Shown: positions 33,933-46,230, counted from the stretch's first letter. The stretch: 64,000 nucleotides of DNA from Asterias amurensis (GCF_032118995.1 NC_092660.1:1813501-1877500), one strand, 5' to 3'. The notes: generated from the letters alone by a model not told the origin. Numbers and translations are program-made.

Positions 33933-34824
33933 CTTGACCTGAAGTTAAAAAAAAGAAAAGCATTAGTTAGAAATCATCAAATAGATAGGTGATACAAAGT
34001 TACTTAAAATCTTGACATTGTTGTTCCGTTTTTTAACAGCTTATTCTCTTTTTCACTTTTTAAAAAACGTTATAAGTTTTTATAAAGAGTAAATGAGACT
34101 GAAGAGTCAGAACTTAATTATACTTTTATTAAGAACTAGGTTTAGAAATAACAAGGTATGATGGTTGAAAATGCAGTTTAAATTGCCCCACATCATTACA
34201 AATCTTAATGTAAGAACTTAACAAATATTTTAACTGGACATCACCTTTCAGCATAATTTTATTCAGAACGAGTGTCCCGTTCCTATAAAAAAAACTTAAT
34301 TAAAATTATCTTAAATTAAAAAGATAATCAAAGAGTTTTTCGGAAAAGGTCCGGTTAAATTGAACTTATTATAGGTAAAACTAGAATGGATTATTATCTG
34401 ATTTGACCCATGTTTGGGGGTGTGATTGAGGGAAATTTGTGATGAATAAAAAAATAAAAATGAATAATAATAAAGAAATCTATTCTGTTTCTGGGGCCTA
34501 TTTAGTATTTTTCCTTTCAAAAATGTTAGCTCTTCTTGTTGTCATCAAACATGTCAAGTAAGCCTGACGAATTTTAAAAATTTATACCTTTTACGCAAAG
34601 ATATTGAAAAATATTGAACAATTTATTAAATAAAGTTACAATGAAAAATACAGTTTGCAAGTGTCGGAAATACATGCTCATAGACCAACACAACGTACAG
34701 TTAACCCGATTCGTCGTAATTAAAATTAGACAAAAAACAATGCAAGTTTTTGGGGACCTGAATTCTGAAAATTCACAGACAATATTTTGAACCGATGTTA
34801 TATTATGAAAAATGAATATCTTAC

Positions 34825-34862
34825 CTTTTATTTCACTTCCGGCCAATGTTCTATTTTGTCTC
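34825..34862 (-). promoter_or_regulatory. CFAP57: CFAP57 non-coding first exon and core promoter
   Basis: On the minus strand a donor AAAG-GTAAGA lies at 34825/34824, with CCGGAAGTG (a perfect ETS core) and ATTGGCC (inverted CCAAT box) just upstream. The coding exon at 33932 begins after an acceptor six bases before its ATG, so a 5' non-coding exon is required; this is the best candidate. The exact start of transcription is not visible. Confidence 0.5.
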
Positions 34863-36710
34863 AGTATCTTTTTATTATGAATTTTTCAATCCGACGATTT
34901 GTTGACGATCTTCACAGCCCGGAAATCTTGGTCCCCATATTGATATCGTTGTCATGTCAACATCCACTTGCACGCAGGTCACCGTTCAAATAAACCTCGC
35001 CTCCACTATTCTATTCGCACGCGACGTCTGGGAACCAGATTTGGTCCCAGGTCGTACAGTGTTCGACGGCTGTTTCCAGCGGCAGTTTTTTGTAAGTTCG
35101 CAATCAAGAAACATGCAGGGGCACCAGTTCACGCTCAACTTTGGGTCACCTGACCCGATCAGGCTGTTCCATTTATTGAACTTACTGCTTATTATAGTGC
35201 GGCTTATACACTATAAACATAATAATAATTTGTTTTTTTAAATGATTTATCTCTAATGATTGTTTCTGATTGATCAAAAATATAGATTATATAACCTCTG
35301 ACATGTTTACAAAAGAGCCACAAAGCCTGGACTTCCTTTAGGCAGTTTGTACACTAGCCAAAACTAAAATAATTGTGCTTATAATAGGCCCAACTCTTAT
35401 TCTGAAGAAAAAGGAGCACTTCTCAAACATTGCTAAGCTTTTACTCTTTTAAATCTGTTGAGTTTATGTCTAAATTATCACCCATAAGGCTAGTGTAGCA
35501 CCTTGCCTGCCAGAAAGGCACGGGTCTCTTTTTAAACAAACATTTTTGCACAAAAGCTTTACTATTTTGTTTGGCCTTTTCACTGTTGTGTAAAAAACAA
35601 AACGGCAATGTACATGTATACCCAATGGTTTCTGTGTCTAGTGGTAAAAAGAAAGAAAAATGCCACCAGTACAAAAATTGTTGAAACAAAAACCCATATC
35701 TCACTTAAAGTAATATTAAAGCTTTTATTATCTTGTATTTACAAAAAATAGAACTACTCAAATGATGTTTGAAAAAGTCGCAATCTAATGAATTTAATTC
35801 GGAAAAGATGTAACATTTGCATTTGGGGAGGGGGGATGAGACTTGGGAATAAACCCTTGTCGCGTTAATGCTTCTTAAATTCAAATTTTGGGGGAGAAAA
35901 AGAAATATATTTTTCAATAACCAGATTGCTTCGAGGTGAACAGTTTTCTCAGAATGCATTTCCTATCCAAAGCTGCCGTTATGTTTATACAATGTAGCTT
36001 TAATAGCAATTTATTTTCAGAGCGTTACCAAACGTATACAGACCCTTTAAGAAGGGATTAGATATGGCACTTTTCTCACTGATAATTTTACTTTAAAAAT
36101 ATTAATTTTATATTCTGTAATTGTTTGCATGCATTGCAGAACACGCACAATCTAGGGCTTTATGTCTCAACCGGGACAAAGCAATAGGGTTAAGTGTCTT
36201 GCCTAGGACACAAGCGTCAAGACCAGGACTCGAACCCACACTCTGTTGGTCAGAAACGTCAGAGCTAGAGACCAGTGTGCTTGACCAAAATAAAAATTAT
36301 AGCAAAAACAGGGCTTTTCGTAACAGAGCTAGAGATCAGTGTGCTTGACCAAAATAAAAATTATAGAGAAAATCTACAGCTAACATATGCAGGTCCATCC
36401 TTCACAGAGCTTCCAACATTTGCATATTGCAATCAGGGAGATTTTGTAGAAAAATCAGGGAGATAATTAGAATTACATTTCAACATAAGAGTAAGAAGTT
36501 TCCATAATCAGGGGATATTCAAACTTGTTCTTCAGAGCCTGGAAAGATTGGTTTACTTGCAGGGAACTTTCTGCAGAATCAGGGAGAGTTGGCACTTGGC
36601 AGCTCTCCCTCCATTCTCCCCTAATCTGCAATTTCGAGCACATCCCCTTTCCCCCTCGCTCTCTCTTTGTCTGTCTGTTTTCCTCAGCAGTCTAAACAGT
36701 ATGGAGTTGT
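34863..36710. other. Interval between CFAP57 promoter and the CZIB stop
   Basis: No clear exon. A plus-strand frame at 34954-35241 ends without domain signs and is not called. SINE-like pieces with GACCAGGACTCGAACCCACA and a doubled AGAGACCAGTGTGCTTGACC block lie at about 36160-36370. Much of 35720-36710 is probably the CZIB 3' UTR; a minus-strand AATAAA is at 35724-35729. Confidence 0.5.
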
Positions 36711-39700
36711 TCATTTCATAGTAACGAAACGACTTTCAAATTCATCGATACTCACAGGAAGGTTTGTCTTTTCATCGTAGTCCGCCCACTCCTGGAACAA
36801 AAGTCACAAAAAAGTTAACGGTAAAGAAAATACGTTGAAGGCTATGGAAAATATAACTTAATTAAAGAACAAAGTAAAATCTTAACTCATGATTATATTG
36901 GTTTTTGTTATTTTTAATCGCTGGATATGAACTGTGCTAGTCTTGTTCATAACCAATATCTCACTAACTTTTTCTGTCAGATCAACTTCGAATTGTGTCG
37001 TTGAATCTGCTCCTTTCGCCTGAAATCCCACCTGACACAAACAAAAATGAAACAGTCAAGTTAATTAAGAGCAAGTACAGCAATGATTGAAAAATGTTAC
37101 TATTATCAACATTTGATGCGATAGGTAGGGTCATAAATTGTTAATGTTTTTTTGTCAACAAAAAGTTGATGTATTGACAACAAATATCAAGAAAGATGCA
37201 ATAAAAGTGTTTCGTCTGAATACAGGGTCTACAGACAGCAACAAAACCTGTCATTGTATTTTCACAAGAACATCCAATCCATCCATGTTAATGCAGGAAT
37301 AAATTATCAGAGTCAAATGATTTTATTGATTACTATGATCACTGAGGGGCATTTTAGACAAAATAATTTTGCAGAATGCTTTAGTTGAAAAAAATTTGCA
37401 GGATGCTTTCTACCATTACCATCTTAGTAACAAGTAAGCTTTGGGATAGAAGTTATAACATTTATTTATTTTTTTAAGGGGGGGGGGGAGCAGGGGGTCA
37501 TTAGTCCAAAGTAAGATCCTACCAATGCCTGGAATTTCATCTTGAAAGGGCACTTCCATTGGGAAACCTTAAGGCCAATAGAAAAAATTTGAAGGGACAC
37601 AAAAGCCATGACCAGGGGCAAGGGAGACCATGTCCTTCGTAGCCTGTATGTAATTCCAGGGGTGGATTTCACAAAGAGTTAAGACTAATCTTATCTCGAG
37701 TAACTCTTCTTAACTTAGGTCTGTACATACAATTTTAATATCTCCTAGGTAGGACTAGTCCTAACTCTTTGTGAAATCGACCCCAGGCCCTGCCTACCTT
37801 AAACAAATTCTTGGACACAGTGAAAAGTTAATTATTCTTAGGTTTATAAGACTGAAATCAAATTACCCTTGGTGAGAAGTCCACCGGTTCCATTCCTCTA
37901 CATTCAAAACCAATTATCGTCTTGAACTTATTGCTGTCTTCTGCATTATACGCTTTGTATGAATCCTTTAATATATCTTCAGAAAAAAATGGGAGGAAAC
38001 AATTTCCAAATAAGTATACATTTTAAAGGGAGGCTCATAGATTTGTCACCGTAAGACTGGTTTACAGGCAAAATGACAAAGATACAATAAAAGTCATAAT
38101 GAGTGCGTACGACTAGTTTCCCTGTGTCGACCCCGCGGTGCTCACTTGGGTGAGCCCCTGACAAGAGCTAATCGAATGATCACTCATCCTCTCGTGGTGA
38201 CATCATGCACCTCGGGCTAGCCCCAAGTGACCCGTTTCACAAGCAGGGCACTTGGGGCTGACCAGAGTGAGCCCCTGAAATTACATCAAAGCTATTCAAA
38301 CAGACCGGGGGCAGATCGGGCCGACCCGGGAAGCTAATCAAACCCACCCATAGTGAAAGATTCAGCTATAAACAACACAGCAAGAAACTGAATGTCAAAA
38401 CTATCCATGCTTATAGCGAGGTGACAGCAGGTACAAACCGCATCACTGGCCTTAGCATTCATGAACAGACACTAAGCCTCAGAAATCTAAGAGACGAGTC
38501 AAGCATGAATCGTTTCTGAGATTCAATTGTTTTCATAAACATTTGAATTCCTCACCTTATTGAGACAGTTGCTATGTGACATGATTCGGGGCAAGCTTTT
38601 GAGTAGTTACACAATTCTGAATCAGGTTTTGTTCATCTTGAGGTTGCATTGCGAAGGATTGCCCCAAACTATTTGACACAGCAACTTGTCTCTATAGTCT
38701 GAGGAATTCAAATGTAAGCGGTACATTGTGACTAAACAAGTCATTGTACCAGACATTATTCAAATCTAACTTGCAAATGGCTTATTCAGTCTCTTTAACA
38801 TCCCAACTGACCGATGTGATTTTCCCGGCTGCACATTTTGCACTTTGACACCATGCTTGCTGACCCCCGACCTCCTTTAGTTGGTGTACTCTCCTGTGTT
38901 AAAAAAAGCAATACACAAGAAAAAAAAGTACATAAATTTTAAGTAGGGGCAATCCATTACCAGAACAACTCCACCCACAAACTCCAGAAAAAGGGGGCAG
39001 GAAACAAACAAATGAGTCTCAGTCAAGACATGTGTGTCCTTAAGCAAGACACTATTCCACGATGCTTCGTCCTTCGGATGGGACATAAGGTTGTTGGTCC
39101 TGTGTGTTGTGTAACACATGAAAAAGAACCAAGCTCATTATTGTAAAGAGAAGGGGTTCGCCCTGATGTTCCTGGTTTGATTGGCTGCATTTTGCGCCAC
39201 AGCACCTTGTAAACCATTATGGTGCTATGTTAACGGAGTAGGTCTCATAATTCAAACATAGTTCCACACACCTTGCAGGAAAATACTGAATGTTGAAGCG
39301 CCTTGAGTGTCACTGAGTGACGGATATGAGTGCAATCCGAAGGTTGTTGGTTCAAATACCCCTCTGGTCAATATTCTTTGTTCGACCCGAAGAGAAAAAA
39401 AATATGTGTACTGAGGACAAAATCTGTTGCACAAAACAAACAGGCATAATACCCAACAAACAGACCAACAAACAGACTATCAGACAAAAACCTACAAAAA
39501 AAAAACAATACAAGGTCTTTACTTACAGTGAGTGTTAAATATTGCCATGATTCTGTAACTGTTCCACAGTTTGAACATTTTATCTGAAATAAAAAGAAAA
39601 CAGCAAACAATACCATTACAAACAGTTATAACATTGAAGAACATGAAAAACGAAACAAAAAAACAAACATGTGATATCCCTAAGAGACTCGTTTTTATGC

Positions 39701-41225
39701 AAAACAAAGGGGTGTGTGGTGTAATCTTACGCCAAATATGCCAGAAAACACCTAGGCAAACCCCTTTATTTGTGACGAGTGTAACATTGGAGCAATTGAA
39801 AAAGAAAAAGAAAAAAAAGCGATATCCCTAAGAGTACGACACCCAATTTTAGCAAGGGTTTGTGCAATCTACAGCCACCGATGCCTGAAAGCACTGAGGC
39901 AAACCCATTTTACTAGTGATGAGTGTCACTGCGTTCTTATTTAAATGACTTGCACAACACACTTTTAGAACTTTACATCTCGTCAGAAGGATGAGGCAAT
40001 AATGGACTTGGTTTCTTGCTTAAAGGCATTGACACTGTTGGTTATTACTCAAAATAACTGTTGGCAAAAAAAAACTTACTTGGTAGCTAGTAATGAGCTA
40101 AAACACTGGAGTATAAAATATTGGAGTATAAACGAATGGAGTACAAAACATTATGAGAAATGGCTCTCTCTGAAGTAACATAGTTTTTGAGAAAGAGGTA
40201 ATTTCTCACCCAAGTATTAAAAGACTTCAGGTCTGAAGCCTTTTTCAGGCATCTGAAAGCACACAAATTTCTACAACAACGATGTTTTTTTCTTTCATAA
40301 TATCCTCTTGCAACTTTAATTACCAAATGAGTCAAAAATTTCACAGTTTGTTATTTTATGTGTACATTGTATGTTGGGATACACCAAGTGAAAATAATGG
40401 CCTGTGGCCATTACCAATTGTGTCCAATGTCTTTAAGAACTTAGGCCTAAGTGTCAAGACCAGTACTCGGTCCCACACTTTGATGACACACTCTGATGAT
40501 AGGAAACACCAAAGCTATGTGCGCTAGACCTTGTCTACTTGGCTGCGACATGCCACATGCCATTTTGTGTTTTTATAAAAAAGAAAAGGAAAAGAAAAGT
40601 ATTCCTTGTTCCTTACCTTGACATACCATCGGAAGTCTTCCCCATCTGGTTGTAAATTTGTTACATTCTCAAGATTGGCTTTAATCTGAAGCCCAATTTT
40701 CTGAAAAAAAAAATTTGTGTAAAGAACATAATTCATTAATTTTGGTCTACACCCATGTGTTAGCACTGTATACTCAGTATACAGTCTCAGTAAAATTGCT
40801 GAGACTGATTGCAAATAATCTCGATGAAGTGATTTGATTGGCTGGAAGTTCAATTAGACTGGAGCCCCAACACATGATGTCATCAAAGTTGGGTAGTTTT
40901 GTCAGACTTTATTGCCACATTTATCTGAACCTGTAAGGATTTACAAGTTTCAAATTATTATTTTTATTTGTTCGTTGCTTGTTGCTCATAGAAAACCTTT
41001 AAATTTGCAACTATGAAAAGTTTTTTTTTTAAATTTAGCTGCTTGTCAGAAAAATAAAGCCTTACCATTGGGAAGACATGACTGGATTTACCCATACCCA
41101 TATAACCTCTAACTATGCAGCTGTTTAAGTAGGTAGCTGAACACAAGTTAAAAGTTTTAATTATTTGCGTAATATTTACTCATTGTAACTTCACATAAAC
41201 AGGCACAAACCAAACCTACCACCAT
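36711..41225 (-). CDS. CZIB: CXXC motif-containing zinc-binding protein, complete
   Basis: Seven coding exons: 41220-41225 (Met-Val only), 40617-40700, 39527-39583, 38812-38893, 37867-37976, 36969-37031, 36711-36791 (stop TGA). They sum to 160 codons, the same length as human CZIB (C1orf123, UPF0587). Matches include [68 protein letters not shown] and [10 protein letters not shown]. Two CxxC pairs (C33-SN-C36 and C67-KM-C70) are the zinc ligands of the family. It is a small soluble protein; its cellular role is poorly known. The donor after exon 4 is GTCAGT, less common but supported by the join, which restores ENHID. The start has a strong context (AAAACCATGG). It is head-to-head with the zinc transporter at 43275. 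Confidence 0.93.
37500..37655 (-). repeat. Dispersed repeat (CAGGCCTGGAATT family)
   Basis: Shares CTTGAAAGGGCACTTCCATT, CCTTAAGGCCAATAG and GGCACTT..ACCAGGGGCAA blocks with 58150-58312 and, in reverse, 48990-49140. Class unknown. Confidence 0.5.
37659..37784. mobile_element. MITE family C copy
   Basis: GGGGTGGATTTCACAAAGAG and TTAAGAC answered by CTAACTCTTTGTGAAATCGA and CCCC. Confidence 0.75.
38102..38350. mobile_element. MITE family F copy
   Basis: GTGCGTACGACTAGTTTCCC and TGTGTCGACCCCGCGGTGCT at the left; CCGGGAAGCTAATCAAACCC and ACCC at the right; interior GAGCTAATCGAATGATCACT. Confidence 0.75.
39010..39330 (+). mobile_element. SINE-like element (family 3)
   Basis: CCTTAAGCAAGACACTATTC, TTCGTCCTTCGGATGGGACA, GGCTGCATTTTGCGCCACAG and TGTGGAACT-like blocks recur, in reverse, at 50330-50460 and, diverged, at 51690-51890. 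Limits are approximate. Confidence 0.45.
39673..39955. repeat. Two diverged tandem units of about 148 bp
   Basis: GATATCCCTAAGAG begins units at 39673 and 39821. Each continues with a CACC..GGCAAACCC block and GACGAGTGT or GATGAGTGT. It lies in a CZIB intron. Confidence 0.6.
40020..40436. mobile_element. MITE family A, long copy
   Basis: TTAAAGGCATTGACACTGTT at the left and TTACCAATTGTGTCCAATGT and CTTTAA at the right. A small triplication of TGGAGTATAAAA-like units sits at about 40105-40150. Confidence 0.7.
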
Positions 41226-42336
41226 GGTTTTGAGTTTAGGATTCTTCTCACAGTAGCAACATGTATACACAGAGCTGGTTTGATCTGCAGGAAGAAAGCT
41301 AGCTGTGAGTAGAACATAGATCTGTAGATAAAAGAGATTCGAAACTATTATACAATTAAATATTAATAATAATGAATGAAAATTTAATATTATTTATAGC
41401 ACCAGTACCGGGTATCCAAAAATTAAAGGAACACTTTGCCTTGGTTCGGTCGAGTTGGTCCTTGAAAAGCGTGAGTAACCGTTTGATATAAAACGCATAT
41501 GGGTAGAAAGATGTTGTAAAACCTCGCAATTTCGAGGCAAATTTGTGTGGATCATTGTATTCTACTTTTAAAACATCTTTCCAACCATATATGCATTTTG
41601 TAAAAAACGGTTACAAACGCTTTTTATAGACCAACTTGTCCGATCCCAGGCAACGTGTTACACTATCACAACACACCTCTTGCTTGTTGTCGTTCTGTAT
41701 TCTGGTTGGCTGAAACACGGTCATATGGGGTGAACTATGGTCTAGTGATCGCCACATTTTGCGGGAATAGTGCCCGCCAGGCACTAATCTTTGAAAATAG
41801 TGCCTCTAGCAGCGCCCTCTCTTGACTTGAACTAAATAATAGTACAGGCTTTATCAATATGAAATTTCTCGACTCTACCACCAATGGTCTACCCTCCGTC
41901 AGGGACTATTTCTACCTCCATGCTCAGTCAGTAGGAGGCAGACCGGACTCCTCAGTGGTACATGATAGAGAAAGGTCTACCACTTCCAGCCCAGACATGC
42001 CAGGGCTAGCTAGTCTACCATGCATGATTGACATGATTGATGACCACTGATCTGATGACCATACAGTACACCCATGATAAGACTAGTTTAGAAGTGTGGT
42101 CAAAGTGCAAAAAAGGGATGCACACGGACTTGTTGCAGCTCACCTGCTGTGTGCATGGTGAGTGAACGAAATTTGACAGCATAAGGGATGAGGGTCGTGT
42201 GCACTGTGTCAGTGTGTAGTGTACGAATTCGTGTGCATGCACAAGCAGTACACGTATCGATTCCTACGTGTGCAGTGAGATAGACACTCACTTCGACGAC
42301 AACTAACAGTGCAAAGTTTTCCGATGAAAATGCACA
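41226..42336. promoter_or_regulatory. Shared head-to-head promoter region of CZIB and the ZIP transporter
   Basis: The two genes point away from each other across about 1.1 kb (CZIB ATG at 41225; candidate transporter 5' exon ending about 42336 with donor GTAAGT). It holds a MITE B copy and no recognisable TATA box. Transcription starts cannot be placed. Confidence 0.4.
41423..41661. mobile_element. MITE family B copy
   Basis: TTAAAGGAACACTTTGCCTT, GGTTCGGTCGAGTTGGTCCT at the left; GACCAACTTGTCCGATCCCA and GGCAACGTGTT at the right. It lies just upstream of the CZIB start. Confidence 0.75.
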
Positions 42337-43274
42337 GAAGTAAGTATCTTTTATTCAAACCATTGGTATCCGAGTGACTGCTCGTATGAGTGATACAATA
42401 ATCGAATTAAACTTTATCTTTTAGAGGCATTTTAAAGGATATTTACCTTGTTGTTGCGAGGTTCCAAAAAGACGTGGTGTTGTGCACGTAACGCGCATGC
42501 ACGTATTACTTACAACAAGTAGGTTGGTGCTCTTATATGAAAGTACAAAGAGTCGTTAAGTTACTTCTAGGTACCAGACATAGGCTGAGGTGGAAATTTG
42601 TGGGAAGTAACAAAAAAGTTTTGAAATTTAGCTGTTGTCAGCAAATTAAGCATTTTCATTGAAAAAACGTAAGTGGATTTTGTTCTGAACATTCTGAGGG
42701 ATAGAAAGTTTGTTATTTTAAAGACTTTATCTGTTGGTACGTGTAAATATAGTGTCACAGGACAGCCCTTGGAGCAGTTATCTGCATTAAATCATAGAGG
42801 AAGAATCAACCACACTCAACTAGGACAAAAATATCATTTATAATAAAATATGCTTATTTTTTGTTGTTGGCAAATTTGCTGTATCTGACTGACACGTTAT
42901 CTTTCTTAATTGAGGGCAAAGAACATCTATACTTCTGGAAAGATTATCAAACTCTGACTATATACATTGAAAAGATGTTTTAAATGGGGGCAGTTGCAAA
43001 TGGAACTTTTTCTTGGTAATAAATTGAGTTTATAATTGTGAAGTTAACTCTGAATTTTTGTTTTATTTCAGTGCGGATGATGGGTGAAAACCAATTGCTA
43101 TAAACTGTACCACGGAATTGATGTCACTTCGCTTTCAGAGAGAAATCAGTTTTTGTTTAATTGCAAGTAGTCAACGAAAGAACACATCGATTTCAACAAC
43201 GAGTTGTCATAATGGAGTTTAGAAAAACTATTTCATGTTGTGAGGCAATGTAGTGTTTGGAAAGTATCGCTGTT

Positions 43275-44432
43275 ATGAAGACGACAGAATTTATCCCACC
43301 ATCAAAAATGACGATGGACCCGTCCCACAGTAGCAATATGAAGCTACTGCTTCTGCAGTTGACTTGTATGATAGCCGTGTTCCTGATCACCCTAGCCGGG
43401 GCTCTCCTTCCCCTTAAAGTGATCAAGACAAATAAGTCGATTCCCCTCAGTCGTCGTTTACGCTCGGAGAGGATTTTGAGTTTCAGTAACTGCTTGGCAG
43501 GAGGTGTGTTTCTTGCAACTTGCTTCCTCGGGCTTCTTCCTTCCGCCAGGGAGAAGTTCCAGGAGGTTTTCGAGGCAAGGAACATAACGGTGAAGTATCC
43601 ACTTTGTGAGGCCGTCGTGATCATGGGATTTTTTCTTATTTTGACATTTGAGCAGCTGGCGTTGTCCATGCAGCAGTACTGGCAGGGCGCGAGAAAGGAC
43701 AAACCCATTCCCATGATTAATATTGACGCGAGTCTAGAATCTACCAAAGAAGATGGGAAGAAGGTCAAGATCGACACTGATCACGAGGATGAGGAGGAGG
43801 ATTTAGATTTGTTCAACCGAGACTCAGACAAACAGCCCATGTTAAGCTCGTCCAATCATCACTCCAGTAATGGAGGTCGTTTCAGGGTCAAAAGTCATCA
43901 CCCCGATGAAGCTGGTGATGCTGAAAATGGACACCTGCATTCCCACGAGGATGGACACAGTCACCTAGGCAACGTAAATAACACCGGGTTGCTACGGTCC
44001 CTCATCCTTCTCTTCGCTCTTTCAACACATTCCGTCTTTGAGGGTATGGCTCTTGGTCTACAGGAGGACATCAAGAGTATAGTGTACCTCCTCGTCGCAA
44101 TGCTCGCCCACGAGAGCCTCGCTGCCTTCGCCCTCGGTGCGAGCCTCATCAAGAACTCCGTCAACACCTACATGTTCATCATTTACGGCGTGGCTTTCGC
44201 GGGGATGATTCCGTGCGGGATCGCGCTCGGGCTCTGGATCCGCGCCTCTCCGGGTTTCGGTGCGATCGTCTGCTCAGCCGTCATGCAAGCCCTGGCGGCT
44301 GGAATCTTCATTTTCGTCACATTTTTTGAGATATTGAATCATGAGTTTGAGGTGCACAGGGATAGACCTCAGAAGATTGCCTTTGCCGTTTTGGGTTATG
44401 TGATTCTAGCTGCTTTGGAAGCTGTTGGATGA
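43275..44432 (+). CDS. SLC39A1-like: ZIP-family zinc transporter (SLC39A1/2/3 group)
   Basis: One exon encodes 385 residues. An in-frame TAG at 43251 precedes it; the first ATG is 43275 (MKTTEFIPP). About eight membrane segments are seen, near residues 24-47, 66-90, 107-130, 236-260, 265-290, 293-318, 322-348 and 362-385. A long cytosolic loop between segments 3 and 4 has an acidic run (DHEDEEEDLDL) and a histidine cluster (HLHSHEDGHSH). Segment 4 holds HSVFEGMALG and segment 5 HESLAAFALG, the HxxxE and HExxA metal-site motifs of the family, which moves zinc into the cytosol. The 5' UTR has an intron: acceptor TTTATTTCAG at about 43072, with a likely donor at 42336. The 1-2-3 subgroup follows from the signature and length; the exact orthologue is not settled. 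Confidence 0.93.
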   Translation: MKTTEFIPPSKMTMDPSHSSNMKLLLLQLTCMIAVFLITLAGALLPLKVIKTNKSIPLSRRLRSERILSFSNCLAGGVFLATCFLGLLPSAREKFQEVFEARNITVKYPLCEAVVIMGFFLILTFEQLALSMQQYWQGARKDKPIPMINIDASLESTKEDGKKVKIDTDHEDEEEDLDLFNRDSDKQPMLSSSNHHSSNGGRFRVKSHHPDEAGDAENGHLHSHEDGHSHLGNVNNTGLLRSLILLFALSTHSVFEGMALGLQEDIKSIVYLLVAMLAHESLAAFALGASLIKNSVNTYMFIIYGVAFAGMIPCGIALGLWIRASPGFGAIVCSAVMQALAAGIFIFVTFFEILNHEFEVHRDRPQKIAFAVLGYVILAALEAVG

Positions 44433-44468
44433 TGATGTGGGGGGGGGGGGCAGGAGCTCGGCTGATCA

Positions 44469-44743
44469 GGGCCCAAATTCTTGGCTCTCCTTACTTTTGA
44501 TTTGATTTAGATTTGATTACAGTAAGCAAAGAGTTGGCATTTGCGGACGCAGAGAATTATGCGCTTGGTCAAGCATATTTCATGGGTTAGCGGGGAATCT
44601 TGGCTTGTGCGTGTGCATACTCCATGTTACTAGGCATTCTACGCTTACACAGCTACCGCTGAAATTTGATGCTTGCCGTGCAAGCGGAGAATGGTGACTG
44701 AAGCGCAGGATTCGGCGGTAAGCAGAGCCATGAAATTGGGCCC
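44469..44743. mobile_element. MITE family D copy
   Basis: GGGCCCAAATTCTTGGCTCT at the left and GTAAGCAGAGCCATGAAATT and GGGCCC at the right; interior ACTAGGCATTCTACGCTTAC. Confidence 0.8.
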
Positions 44744-44940
44744 AGGTTTTTGCATTCTCGTACGCCGCTGAAGGCTTCTAATCAATGAGTTTTTATTGCC
44801 ACTAATTTTTAAAAGTGCTTACCAAATGATAACCTTCTGTTTAAAGAAGAAATATCAAAGTTTGTCTTTAATAATAGTTGAAATTACTCTTTGACACTTC
44901 CCCCTCTCAAATTATTTGTATGAACGTCGGATTGCCCAGT

Positions 44941-45117
44941 AAAGCCCGGTTCATACGAATGCGAATTTGACGTGAATTTGACGTCACACCCTCCTTTTGC
45001 AGCGATTATTCTCAAGGGAGTAGAGCAGAGTTGACAGCTGCGAATTGTTCGTTGCGAATTTGTGACGTCAGGATTCGCTTCGCATTCGCATTCGCAGGAA
45101 GTATGAACTGGGCTTAA
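44941..45117. mobile_element. Foldback MITE-like element
   Basis: AAAGCCCGGTTCATACGAAT at the left answered by AGTATGAACTGGGCTTA at the right, with GCGAATTTGACG / CGTCAGGATTCGC further in. A solitary related end (TATGAACCAGGCCCTAAG) is at about 24670. Confidence 0.75.
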
Positions 45118-45704
45118 CACTGCATAAAATTTCATAAAATTTATGTCTAAATTGTCTGTAAATCTTTTGAACGAAAATAAGTGTTAATAAAGTAAATGAA
45201 ACAAAAGGTGACAACTAAAATTGAAAATATTGGTTTCTTGAGGGTCAAAGACAGCTCTGGTATTTTTATCAAAATATTTAAAGGTGCAATAAGCAATGGA
45301 CAAAATTATGCTGAGATTTTTATAAACGAAAAAATAATCTTATTTGTATATTTCAGATGGTTTTTTTTTATGACTGAACAAATAATATTCTTTCTTTTAC
45401 ATTATTTAATTTAAACCGTGTGCCTAATTTTGTACTGTTTAATACTATGAATTTTCAAGCGTAGTTTGAGCCAATTTCTTATACAAAATGTTCTTTTGCA
45501 TCTTAAAATCTGAATTTGTATACCTGGAATTTCTCATTGCATTTATGATTTTGATACTTTGATAGTTTTAAAATAAAGGTAAAATGTTCTCAAATTTTCT
45601 GATAACACAAAATAAACCTCAAAGCGTATCATTTCATTTACTTCATTCTGAGTTAAAATATTTTTATTCAGTTACAACGAAGGTAGAAACAGAGGTAAAG
45701 AGAG

Positions 45705-46230
45705 CAGAGCATTCAGGCCCGATGCTTTTACTAAGGCAACAGGGGCAATTGCCACCATGCATCTAGCCTTGTTGCCCCTTGAAATATTCCAATAGAAATT
45801 TATAACTTCCTCCTACGGGTGCCCTTTACAAAGGAGAAGCACCTTGGTGCCCTTGCCCTTTCTTTCAAGAACAAAAAGTCTGATGCTTCACCGAGGCAAC
45901 AGAAGCAATCGCCTCCATGCCTAATTTCATAAAGCCTGTAAGCACAAAACCCTGCTAAGCACAACAAAGTATTGCTTAACAGAAACAGGTTACCAGCCAA
46001 AATTACATTGAAGTTTCGCTGTTGTGACTGGTGCCCGACTCAATTTTTGCTTAGAGAAGAAATTTGTGAAGTTGTATTGTCTGCTTTTTATATAGCTTTA
46101 TGACATTTGGCACTGGTTATTGCCTTGTTGCCCCTACACAAATTTACAATTTCCTCCTAGAGGTGTCCTTTACAAAGGAGAAGCGCCTTGGTGCCCTTGC
46201 ACATTCAAGAACAAACCATCAGGCCTGAGC
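45705..46230. repeat. Dispersed repeat interrupted by a MITE E relative
   Basis: GCCTTGTTGCCCCT, ACTTCCTCCTACGGGTGCCC, TTTACAAAGGAGAAGCACCT occurs twice (about 45765-45870 and 46120-46215). Between them TAATTTCATAAAGCCTGTAA ... ATATAGCTTTATGACATT (about 45921-46106) is a separate insert. Confidence 0.55.

Larger units (their letters stand above)
44433..45600 (+). other. 3' UTR/flank of the zinc transporter with two MITEs
   Basis: After the stop come a G run, a MITE D copy (44469-44743) and a foldback element (44941-45117). AATAAA occurs at 45186-45191 and again near 45573, either of which could end the transcript. If so, the mRNA carries both foldbacks. Confidence 0.45.

Noticed and set aside
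34954-35241. 95-residue open frame divergent from CFAP57
   Set aside because: No domain, no clear splice partner, and an internal hairpin explains part of the sequence.
41226-41300. Upstream coding extension of CZIB ([16 protein letters not shown] in frame)
   Set aside because: It looks like a zinc ribbon but is short, has no matching part in known CZIB proteins, and the ATG at 41225 gives exactly the family length.
43257-43274. Start of the ZIP transporter at TTG 43257
   Set aside because: An in-frame ATG with normal context follows at 43275; non-ATG starts are rare and there is no reason for one here.
45196-45414. 72-residue Phe/Ile-rich open frame after the zinc transporter
   Set aside because: AT-rich 3' flank; the composition explains the hydrophobic look.
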